Source: Mangifera indica
Taxonomy: Eukaryota; Streptophyta; Magnoliopsida; Sapindales; Anacardiaceae
DNA length: 64,000 nucleotides
Direction of reading: 5' to 3'
Assembly: GCF_011075055.1 (NCBI RefSeq)
Contig: NW_025401120.1
Coordinates: forward strand, 1 to 64,000
In this document: in pieces, positions 10,701-20,622 of the stretch
Numbering within the stretch: position 1 is the stretch's first letter
How the letters are laid out: every line of letters begins with the position of its first letter
The notes under the pieces: generated by a model
What the model saw: the letters and a program-made list of their open reading frames with translations, nothing else
Database searches by the model: none
What the model was told of the DNA's origin: nothing
Translations under genes and position numbers: made by a program

Positions 10701-13700
10701 ATGACGATGCTGGTTGGACTTTGATCTTATTGTCTTCTTCCATCCTTTCTCCCATATTTTTTTCATTTTCTCCTCCATTCATTTCTTCAAATCTTCTCCA
10801 TTCATTTTCATGTTCTTTCTCTTGCAGTTTTTTCTCTTCAGTCTCCATTTGAATCAAACATTCAAGTGAAAAGAGGTTTTCCAACGGTAGGCTCTTGCTA
10901 GATTTTGCAATTCCTTCATTCAAATGTCCATTTTCCTTGTCGTCTTCAGATAATGTCGGATTTTGCTCTAGGAAGCTAGAATCAACCAATGCAGATTCTT
11001 TCCTTTTTATGTTATCTTCGAATACAATTAGAATCCCATCATCATCCAGATCGTCTTCTTCCACCATGAAAATAGCCCATGACTTACATTTACAATCATG
11101 GTTTGAGTCCTCTTTGTCTATACAATGAGGACAAACTCCATTCATCATCATTTCTCGAATTTTTCATTGTGTTAATCGTCGAACAATCTACCATCATCCA
11201 TCATCGTCCTTGATGACATCGACTTTTTCTATCCTCAGAATCGATGCTCTGATACCACTTTGATAGGAATCCAACTCAAATATTATTAATATTAATAAAA
11301 TAGTATTGACAACAGAGATGTCAACTCCTCCCAAAGACAATTAGAAGTGTCTTTTCCCTCCCAAATTAGCCAAAGGTTACCCAAATACCAAATTAACAAT
11401 GTTTTTATTTTTCTTTTCCCCTTTTCTCTCCCTCAATCACCCATATTTATACTTCCTATATTTTAAATTTTAAATTCAAATATTATCTAAATCAAATCAA
11501 ATATTTATCCTAATCAACTCAAATATTATTTAAATCAAATCAAATATTTACCTAATCAAATCAAATATCCTATTATAAAATCTTATAATTAAATCAAATA
11601 TATTATCCTAATCCAAATATATTTTATTTATTATTATTATTTATTAAGTCCTAACATATTGTTATTTAGATATTTTGAGCAGTTTTTGGTTGATTGGGAG
11701 GCTACAAAATATATGTGTTAGGTCTGTATTATATTTGATTTAGGCTATTATAAAAACCAAAGCCCAAAATAGATGCAAATGATTAGGCCATCACCCATCA
11801 GATCTCACTATGCCATATACATGCAAGAAAAATTACATTGTGCTGCCAAAAGTACCTCCAACTTATAAAAGAGTAGCTGTGTTAGTGCATGCACACAAGG
11901 ATAGAAAGTGGGTAGGAAGAATTCACATACCCTGTGTCTGTTGTACATTTCCCTTCTTCTCTCCTTTGCTCTACAAATAGCGCGTTTAATCCCATGGTTG
12001 TCCATTAAACCATTTGGCCACAAATGTGCAAGCTGTGTCACATTCTCACAGAAAGGAATACGTATCAATATGCATGAAATGGAAGACAATCATTGAATTG
12101 CAAATATATCAACTCAAAAAAGAGCACATAACAAAATGGAAATAATAACAATCAATAATTAAACTTGGGACAACATCACACCGTTAGAAAGACAGAAATT
12201 CAAGCAAATGATTATATGAGCAAAAATAAAAGAAACTCTAAAGAATAACAACTTCAACCGCTCTGGAAAACTGTAACAATAAACTTCTAGAAGTTAAAAA
12301 GTGATAGAAAGGAGATTGATGGAGAGTGGTTGACCCCAAAAAGAGAAAAAGAAAGATGATTTGCACAATACTAAATTCAAAAGATATGTTCTAATAAGTG
12401 ATCAACAAATTTCGAAAAACATTGAACACTGATGTGAATAAGATAGACCATACAGAAACCGTAAAAAAAGAAACTAAAAATGATGATTTGGGTAGTTCTA
12501 AATTATATATAATGCAAGCTTAAACAATATATTTTTTACATTGAATATACAAGAAGCAGCAAATTGATATCACAAAACTAACTTAGAGTAAGAACAATAA
12601 GGAGAAGTGAACAACCTCCACATAGAGCTTTCTAATTTGTGGACCTGCATCTTCATCCAGCCCCTATAACAATTAAAAAATATAATTACAGATAATTTTA
12701 AAAAAAAAAAAAAAAAAAAGCAAAACAAGATTCTCCCCCAATAGGAATCAATTTTCAAGAAATTATAAAGAAATTTTTTCAAGAAAGGCTGCTGTACATC
12801 AACATAAAGGTCATAGAGATCACAAATCTTGTCCTCCAAGGCAGTATCCATGCTAAATTTCCTTTTACGAACTCCATGCTCTTCACCAATTTCCTGAAAA
12901 TCATCTGAAGATCCAGCTTGATGCTCAAATGCCTGAAAATCAATTGTGCCTTTCATGTTAATTGAGCAAAGATCTTAACTTATTGAACTGCAAACTTAGC
13001 ACATCAGAACAATTAAGTACTGCAATAAACGAAAGAAAAAACTACATTCAGCAAGCAAAGAACACAGTGACCTTGAGCTTAACAAAAGAAAGAGTCAAAA
13101 ATAATTGGAAAGCAAGGCCAAGCAAGAAAAGAGAGAACCAATATGGCTTTATTTATTATATATTCATAGTTTAACTTAACCAGCAAATAAAACATAACAC
13201 CAAAAAACCACAGACCAGAAAGCCCAACCAAAAGACAGAACAATTTAACCAAACCCTACCTTGGACTCCAAAGACAGGACTCGCTCTTTTATCATCTCAA
13301 CAACTTCCTTCTTTATCTGTTGAAACCTATCATCTTTCTCCTGCTTTGCTAACAAACCCATACTAATCATGATTTTTAAGTTTCTCTGCAGGAAAACAAC
13401 AAAATGCCTCATCAACAATAGTGGTTGAGTATATTATTTATTAAGAAGCAAACCCAATTTGATAAAAGCACATATTTGAAACAATTATGAAAACCTAGTA
13501 TTATACAATTGGCAATAAATTATTGAATTGCAAAAACCCTTAGTTGTAATCAGAAGAAACAACGGTGAAAGGCAATTAATGGCATATCTTTGATATATAA
13601 ACAAGGGCTGAGACTGCAATTATAAAATGGTGCAACAGTTACAAGATTCATTTCATTATTTGTCTGTATATAGAATACCTTAAGTGTTCTGAGCTGTATT

Positions 13701-16700
13701 AAGTGTCCAAGGATACTCATTAGGCGATTAATCAACTCTTTGGATACCTTCCCTTGGCTTGCCTGCTGCAAATTTTTACATATTTTTATCACTATAGAGA
13801 CACCAAGGTTGAAAGAACACAAGAAAATAAACATAAAAGTAGGATGAATACTATTTTTGTGGAACATAGAATCAAGGAACAAATAATTAGATTTTATAGA
13901 TTTTCTCCATTACTGCTAGTCTGGCAACTTTGGCAAGCTTTAGCTTTATTTCTCCAGGTAATCTTCTTTTAATTGCTTGGGATGAGGTATCAGCTTCTTG
14001 GTTTTCCATAGCAGGCGGCCTCGCTGTAACATTTACACAAAGAGCAATTTTCAAATTTTATTCAAGAGGAACTTCCCTGAATAATCATCTGTAACATAGA
14101 AAGTTAGCAAGAATTTCAAAACTTACATTCTGCGACCATCTTCTCTAACTCCCTGATCGCCCTTTCAAGCATTGAACTTTTGGACCTTGCACTCGAGGCA
14201 TCCTTTTTGTGAATGTGAGAAACTTTCTGCATAATATTAGATAAAAACAAAAAAATATCAACATGGGAATATTGTATTATATGGTAAAACAAACAAAATT
14301 CAGTCACATTTATTTCCAAAAAAAATAGCCAGAAATTTTATAATTTGACCAACATTTGCGGTGTCACCTTTTATTTTGCATAAAGCTAGATGTCCATTCT
14401 CCCATAAAACTATCAAAAAAAAAAAAAAAAAATACTCACTGTTGTTTGATACTTGCCCTCTGAAACATTAAATGTTGACAGTTCATGATTGCCATTTTTT
14501 CCTCTTTGCCGAACAGATGGTTCTGGCTCATCAACATTACGCAATAATTTTCCAGATTGGGATTTTGATTGTAAATGAGCACTATGATCATTGTATTTCT
14601 GATGCGAAACATCAGAAGGTCCACTGACATCTTTTAATTTGCTACTGACATTCTTTGCTGGAATAACTCCTGTCTTCTGCCTTTCAGTATCTTTTGCTTC
14701 TGCCAGAGAAACAGAAGCACTGCCATTTGAAATTTTCAGAGATGAAGGATCCAAGGTCATTTTAGCATCAGCACTTTTCTTTTTGGAAGGAATTACAGAA
14801 ACATTCAACTGATTCTGGCCTTTGGCATCCCCATAGTTTTCACTTGTCACAGCCAAATTTTGAGCAGAAAAGTTTTTCCCAGCAGTTGTTTTATTCACTT
14901 TTGCATGTTTATTTGACACATAACCATCGTCACTCTCACCAAGACCCTTGGACAGATCTTTTCTTTGCCTTTTCTTTGGTTGCTGGTTGGGTATGACAGA
15001 AGGTTCACTGCTGGAGAAAGGAAATAAAAGAAATCAATAAAGTAAAATCAAACTTTTCAATTAGATTAGCATATGTTTATGCAACTTGTCCTAATTATAA
15101 AATAGATACAAAACACCTTCAATGTTGATGCTCAGGGTGAAAGACTACAAAAGCTAAGTAATCACAAACATTGACACTATTAACCCTTGAACTAGTAACC
15201 CACTGAAATTCCCCCAAAAGAGTCATAAGTCACCTATCTCAGGTAACGTTACATCTGATAAACTTGATTTTTAAGATGAAACCCAGTGTATACACCTTTC
15301 CTCCTTGTACCCTTCTCCAAAGCCTGATCCACATATTTTCCTTGCAGATCACAAATTAAACCATAAGGCAAGCCTCAAGCTCCTTTCATTTTTGTAATCA
15401 TCAAAGCTGATATCTGTACAACTAGTTGTCTAGCATTTCTTCATCATTTTCATCAAAGCATTGCATTTTCTGATATACAAGCTCTTAAACTGTTCTAAGA
15501 TTTTTAAACCTAAAGGATGATCTAGGATTACAAATTCTCAACATCCCAGCCAAAAATAAATTAAGTTTTGAATGAACAAATTGAAATTGTGAACTTTCTA
15601 GCAACCAAGCATTTAAGGTTGGGGTGCTATAGAGTCTTTTTAAGTTCTCAAGAGTCATTTGCCTCGTCAAAAATATTGTGCACCTTATACAATACACGTC
15701 TAATAAACATGGCCTATTCCCTCCCTAATTTATCAAGTGCTATAACGCCACAACTATTTAACTACTTTTTTCACATTCACAATATCAGAAAAAAAAAAAA
15801 AAAAAAAGAGCTAATTCTCACAATGAAGAGATTTGATGGTTAACCTCTTAAAGAACTTCAGCTCACACTAAAAAGGAAAGAACATGAAATTGGCCAAGCT
15901 TGTATTGTATATATATCAAAACCTAGATTTATGGTAAGCCAAAGGCTATATACATTTTCTACCTAGGAATATTTTTCAGGCCTTAAACAGAATAAATAAA
16001 TAAATAAAAGACAGAAAGAAACAGAGAAAAACTGCTATACGGTCAACTAAAGTGACTTGAGTCCACAGATGTACTAGTATAAAGGTCAAGGAGAAAACTC
16101 ACACACGCTCCAACTTTCCTCTGTTAACAAAGAATCCATCATGTTTTATTGCTGAATTATCAACCTCAAAATATTCATCCTGCATGACAAGTAAAAAGGG
16201 AACATTATATGGACAGAGAAGGCTTCATGTTAAAGAAAACCATCAATCTCAGCAGCAAAAACATAAAAATAAACTCCAAAAATACAACTAAAAGATAGAG
16301 ATACCAACCAGCTCAGCATCATCAATAAAGGAGTCTTCTGTATCATACTGATCATCATCAGGAGTATCATTTAGTTCTTCATCACTACTATCCTTACCCT
16401 GAGAAGTATTCTAGTTAAATTAGCACATGTAATTCCCTATGAAAATAATAATGCTCAGATGCACAAGAAAAGTTTGCCCGTTAACTCAATCATCCATTAA
16501 CACACTGTTGCTAATAGTGAGTCAAGCCAATAAAGCAACTGTATAATTGCCAACTGCAATATAAGATACCATGTAAAGACGTTCAATCTTCTCAATAACA
16601 GCACTGAAACGATTTGGAACAGGCTCATCTTTCCCTTTGTCCTCCTCTGCTTGTCCCTATATGCATTCATCCAGAACAAATAATTTCATTCATACCGCAA

Positions 16701-17405
16701 AAACAGCACAAAGAAACTCTATACATAAATATTACACATGAATAACCGAGTTCTCAACTCATCTATCTTTAGCATACACCACAAAATCACAAGCAGAAAA
16801 TATACAAGCTTTACCCAGCATCCCCAACCCCAAAGATCCCCCACACCAATATAATTGTCAAATATAGGAATCATTGATCCCGTTTCTGTTTTCCCTTTTG
16901 ATAACTTAGCAACGTTGTAATTGTAAACAGTCAATGCTACACTGCTAATTTAAAATTCACCCAAATTCACAAAATTAACACAGAATTCCATGCTCAGTGC
17001 TCTAACAAACTAAAAAATCATAGTACATTCTCTGGGGATGAACAAGTCATAGAATCTATCAAACACTGAATATGTTAAATTCACGTAAACTGTAATATAT
17101 TAACCATACGCATTAATAATTTAATTAATTATACATGAAGGACTTACAGGAGCTATGCGAGACTCAAGGTTGGGGCGAAGTATAGGTTGCGGGTCGGGTA
17201 CTGATTTTGACGATCCGATATTATTGGCTTTGTTAGCGTCTTTCACGAGCTTCTTCCAGGATACATACGTGGTCTCTCCGGGTCGGAGCTCCACCGCAAA
17301 CACTTGTCGGTCTCCTGATTTCAGAAACGAAGACATCGGCTTCGACGACGATTCGCCACCGGCAACTCCATAGCCGCCGCCGCCAGGCTTATCTTCCTCC
17401 ATCAA
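7708..17405 (-). CDS. UBN: Ubinuclein-like HIR histone-chaperone subunit
   Basis: Thirteen coding exons: 17405-17148, 16656-16570, 16398-16309, 16179-16103, 15007-14440, 14226-14127, 14023-13914, 13765-13679, 13385-13260, 12932-12798, 12663-12616, 12032-11931, 8175-7708. They total 2256 nt and encode 751 aa, closing in frame. Exons 2-4 hold the HUN (HPC2) signature: ERLYMGKDSSDEELNDTPDD, an acidic run to DEYFEVD, and HDGFFVNRGKLERV. Exons 6-12 form the helical middle domain (LERAIRELEKMVAE, LPGEIKLKLAKVARLA, HLWPNGLMDNHGIKRAI). The tail (exon 13) is Ser/Thr- and Lys-rich and disordered. Ubinucleins join HIRA and CABIN1 in depositing histone H3.3 independently of replication. Arabidopsis has two, UBN1 and UBN2; this locus looks like their single ancestor. 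The last intron is 3.75 kb because of retroelement insertion. Confidence 0.92.
9170..9940 (-). pseudogene. Broken second copy of the zinc-knuckle acidic ORF
   Basis: This matches the open copy at 10591-11151 along its length (NENEWRRFEEMNGGENEKN and VNDVELDETYASVLRTND are recognisable) but has in-frame stops in the middle and an insertion in the zinc-knuckle region, where a 20-base stretch is duplicated (9825-9864). The surviving open piece is 9170-9355. The decay difference shows that one internal unit is better preserved than the other. Confidence 0.75.
10591..11151 (-). CDS. Zinc-knuckle acidic protein of the short LTR element
   Basis: A 186-aa open frame fills most of one internal region. 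It opens MMMNGVCPHC and carries C-x2-C-x7-H-x-C (CPHCIDKEDSNHDC) followed by KCKS, the layout of the Gag zinc knuckle of plant Ty3/gypsy elements (typically C..C.......H.CKS). After the knuckle it is acidic and rich in Glu/Asp (FMVEEDDLDDDG, EEKKLQEKEHENEWRRFEE), where the intact element would have a linker and protease. It is therefore a Gag fragment, or a reused one. The methionine run ATGATGATG is the first start in frame. Role unknown; it may bind nucleic acid. Confidence 0.6.
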   Translation of the reverse strand: MMMNGVCPHCIDKEDSNHDCKCKSWAIFMVEEDDLDDDGILIVFEDNIKRKESALVDSSFLEQNPTLSEDDKENGHLNEGIAKSSKSLPLENLFSLECLIQMETEEKKLQEKEHENEWRRFEEMNGGENEKNMGERMEEDNKIKVQPASSLFEEEYEEIKAQPPSSLSKKVIKKEMIEEEDDVIKI

Positions 17406-17771
17406 CAGTTCGGTCCCGTTGAAAGAATCGTAATTCTAGGGAATTTTCTAATATTCAGAATTCGAGAAGTATTGATTTGAGATTCGTGAGACAGTGAGGG
17501 TTTCAATTGGAGAGCAACATTGCGCGGGATTGCGAAACGTTTTCCTCAGGGTTTTTGGTGTTTTTTTTTTTCGTTTTTTTAAATTTTAATTTTGACTGAG
17601 ATTTGATTTTCTCATTGAATTTTTTCTTGCGTTTTCTTTGCCGAGAAAATTGTTAAGAGGGAACACAACGGGCCGGAGCTAAGGGTCCAAACCGGAGGAA
17701 TAGTCCACTCGACTCACAGACGCAAGTGAGTTTCATATGCCTAATTTTTTAAAAAATTAACTGTGTTATTT
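17406..17771. promoter_or_regulatory. Upstream region of the ubinuclein gene
   Basis: This is the 5' leader and proximal promoter of the minus-strand ubinuclein gene. The sequence is mixed, with T-runs near 17560-17640. No clear TATA box or other motif could be fixed by eye. Confidence 0.4.
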
Positions 17772-17914
17772 GAGATATTAATTAAAATTGGTAGAAAATT
17801 TTCTGCATAAATTTTTTTAGGTAAACGTATAGCGATTTTATTTTTATAAGCAAATTTACTTTTAATTCCAAAAATACCCTTTCTGACTTATTATGTGATT
17901 TTTAGCAACTTATA

Positions 17915-18123
17915 TGGGTACATACAAGGTGCGTAGGTACGTATAAGGTGCGTGAGTGCGTTCAGGATGGATAAGGTGAGTACAAGATGCGTGCAGGGTG
18001 TGTACGAGGTGCGCAAGGCACGTGCAGAGTGCATACAGAGTGTGTGGGTGCATGCGGAGTGTATACAAGGTGCGTGAGTGCGTGTGAAGTACGTACAAGA
18101 TACGTGCAGGTGCGTGGGTGCGT
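17915..18123. repeat. Minisatellite array, GTGCGT-rich 10-12 bp units
   Basis: Consecutive variants of (G/A)TACAAG(G/A)TGCGTG with changing spacers make up the left arm of the foldback element. The open frames crossing it on both strands (Cys/Arg/Val- and His/Thr-rich) are products of the repeat, not genes. Confidence 0.85.

Positions 18124-18125
<2 letters not shown>

Positions 18126-18190
<65 letters not shown>
18126..18190. repeat. (AT)n microsatellite at the foldback core
   Basis: About 32 AT units, followed by AAT-rich sequence to about 18340. It is the loop region of the surrounding inverted repeat. Confidence 0.95.
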
Positions 18191-18196
<6 letters not shown>

Positions 18197-18344
18197 ATAT
18201 AATATTTAAATATTATAATATTATTAATTTAATATAATATATAAATAATAATAATAATAATTTTTAAATATATATATTACATTATTATATATATTTATTA
18301 TATTTTTTAAATATTATATTTATTTATTTATTTATATTTTTTAC

Positions 18345-18500
18345 ACACCCACATGCATCTTGTACGCACTCCGCACGCACCCTGTACGCACTCCACATGC
18401 ACCCACGCATTCTGTACGTATCCTGCATGCACCCATACATCCTGCACGCACTCACGTATCCTATACACACCTACGCACCTTGTACACCCCTTCACATCCT
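18345..18500. repeat. Inverted minisatellite array (right arm)
   Basis: Units such as CACGCACCCTGTACGCACTC are the reverse complement of the left-arm array, with independent variation. Confidence 0.85.
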
Positions 18501-18656
18501 ACACACAGAATTGTTGAAAGTGACGTAATAAACTAGGAGGATATTTTTGAAATTATAAATAAATTTTGCTTATAAAGGTAAAACCGCAGTACGTTTACCT
18601 AAAAAAGTTTACCCGAAAAATTTTTTGTCGATTTTAATTAATATCCCGTGTTATTT

Positions 18657-20622
18657 ATACGAAAGGATTTTATATATAAATAATAATATATTATTATATA
18701 ATTTAATATTATTTTATTTTTAATTTAAAATTTTTTAATTATATAATAATATATTATTATTTTATATAAATTATATTAATAATTTTACTTTTTTTAAAAG
18801 CTCACATAAAGAACGATGAAATAACAAATTTTCATATTTTAAATTTGAAATTTTAAGTTTTTACTCATTTTTTAAGCTATTTGTTCATTTTAATCTTTAA
18901 AAAGTATTTATATTATTTTCAAATATTATAATAAATATTTATTGAACCATATCATTCTTATTATTAAGGATAAATATATATTTTCTGTATTTTATTTAAA
19001 AAAATTATCATGTTCATTTTATATATTTTGAAAATGTAATATAACATTTACATCTTGTATTTATTGTATGTTTTGAGAGTATAACTATCAATTTTAAAAC
19101 TATTGAGTGATATATTAAAATTTTTAAAATTTCAAAAACATTTTCAATTTAAAAAAAAAAAAAACCCTCTTAAAAATTCATTAACACCCTTTATATTTAA
19201 AATTTTTTATCTCTATCCTAAAATATATGATTATACATTATTGACATTTTTATCTATATTTGTATTAGGGTTGGATTCGAATTGAGCTGAGCTCAAGCTC
19301 GGCTCAGCGTAGTTCACGTATAGCTGAGCTCGAACTCGTGAAAGTCAAACTCGAACTCAGTTCAAATTCAATTTGACTCGTTTTTCGTTATTAAAATAAT
19401 ATCGTTTTAATACATATTGGTCAAAACAACGTCGTTTTGTATCAAAATTTTTAATTAAAAAATCTAGCCAGTAGCTCGAGCTCGGCCAGGGTTGGCTCGT
19501 TCGAATCGAGCTCGAGCTCTAACAGATTCGATTCGAATCCAACTCTAATTTGCATAAATAATTTTTTTAAGTATTGAAATTGATATAAACTATGGTATAA
19601 AATTATTTAATAAAATTTTATAAGTAAAATGTGATTTAATTTGATATTTTTTTTGCCTTTTTGTAATTTTATAAATAAATTGACATAATTTGCTAAAAAA
19701 TTAAAAGGTAGGTAGAAAATTAGTTTTTTTTTTAACTGAAAACATGACATATTATCAAACAATGGGTGTGGGAAATAGGTATTTGGCTTTTTAAATTAAT
19801 GTTTAAAATTAAGATTTTAAAATATAAATTTTCGAACTGAAGTCTTAACAAATTAGCGAACACAAACTCTATATATATGCGATCAAGTTAAGTAAAGTTA
19901 AATTTGAGTTACGCTAAGTTTAAACTTGACAAACTTATATCAAAAGTATTCAAGTTAAACTCGTGTTTTAATTTAGCTCAGAACTAAAATGATAGTGTTT
20001 TGATATATATTGAAATTTTTTAGATTTGTAAGTTTGACAAATTAAATATTATTAAAGTTCAAGTTTAAAAATATTTAATTATTAGACTTTAGTTCAAATA
20101 TTTAATTATTAACCTATAATGTTTTAATAATGTGGTTTAATTATTTACAACTTATGAATATTGAATTATAAATAATCATAATTTAATCTTAATTATTTGT
20201 CAAATAATCTTAAAAAACTTATTATTTATATTAAAATATTGAGTTTTGGAATTAAAAATGTTATTAGATTATAATTAAATGATCCAATAATTAAAAAAAA
20301 AAATACCAACATTTGAATAATAACTTAAATAATAATATTATTTTCATAAAAAAATTGCATTGAGTGAATCTTTATAATTTTTTTTTCTAAAGAGTTAAAT
20401 TTAAAATTATGAAATTGTATTTTAATAATTACAGCTTTTTATTATATACTAATATTTTCAAGTAGCAGCTACTTATGGGCTTAGACATGCATTACTTTCG
20501 ACAAAAATCAGGCCTATGTAAGAAAAACCCGGCCCATTTTGAGGTTTATCCACAGTCAATTTACGTTTCCCTTTCATATTTTCTCACACTTTCCCACCGC
20601 CCAAACGGCCTCACCCCCACTC
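18657..20622. other. AT-rich spacer and PTAC6 upstream region
   Basis: Very AT-rich apart from the hAT-like MITE at 19266-19547 and a worn relative of it near 19860-20100 (AAGTTCAAG and CAAACTTG motifs in both orientations). Bases about 20470-20622 are probably the PTAC6 leader. No other gene is supported. Confidence 0.55.
19266..19547. mobile_element. hAT-like MITE with palindromic GAGCTCGAGC arms
   Basis: 282 bp. The left end TAGGGTTGGATTCGAATTGA is mirrored by the right end (reverse complement TAGAGTTGGATTCGAATCGA). The flanks ATTTGTAT (19258-19265) and ATTTGCAT (19548-19555) look like an 8-bp duplication with one change, typical of hAT transposons; TAGGG ends also fit hAT. The GAGCTCGAGCTCG tracts are self-complementary. 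There is no coding capacity. Related, more decayed copies lie at 24713-25079 and near 4905-5105, 19860-20100 and 55740-56095. Confidence 0.8.

Larger units (their letters stand above)
8731..11656 (-). mobile_element. Three-LTR tandem complex of a short non-autonomous Ty3/gypsy-derived element
   Basis: Three direct LTRs, 8731-9062, 9994-10356 and 11261-11656, alternate with two internal regions, 9063-9993 and 10357-11260. On the minus strand each LTR starts TGTTAGGA(C/T)TTAATAA (the middle one has TATTAGG) and ends CCTATCA. Next come AAG and TGGTATCAGAGCATCG, the initiator-Met primer site (11245-11257; mutated to TGGTATTAGAAC in the other unit). A purine tract, TTTTTGAGGGGCAGG, precedes the next LTR. 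The whole complex is flanked by one 5-bp duplication, TATTG (8726-8730 and 11657-11661), so it occupies one insertion site. There is no reverse transcriptase or integrase. It lies in the last ubinuclein intron, in the same orientation as the gene. Confidence 0.9.
17772..18647. mobile_element. Foldback Mutator-like MITE with minisatellite arms and (AT)n core
   Basis: The left end GAGATATTAATTAAAAT is mirrored at the right end (ATTTTAATTAATATCCC). A perfect 9-bp duplication, GTGTTATTT, flanks it (17763-17771 and 18648-18656), which points to a Mutator-type transposase. Inside, both arms continue as an inverted repeat (TTTTTTAGGTAAACGTA against its complement near 18592-18609). They then become arrays of degenerate 10-12 bp units such as GTACAAGGTGCGTG: about 17915-18123 on the left, and complementary (CGCACCTTGTAC type) at about 18345-18500. 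The centre is (TA)n, about 18126-18190, then AT-rich DNA. There is no coding capacity. Confidence 0.85.

Noticed and set aside
10895..11128. 77-codon plus-strand frame
   Set aside because: Antisense of the zinc-knuckle acidic frame; Ser-rich because the other strand encodes Glu/Asp runs.
17910..18202. Frames across the GTGCGT array, one His/Thr-rich, one Cys/Val/Arg-rich with an IY tail
   Set aside because: Products of minisatellite and (AT)n repeats.
20539..20622. Longer N-terminus for PTAC6 from an upstream in-frame codon
   Set aside because: There is no ATG in frame before 20623, and a transit peptide starting at 20623 is of normal length.
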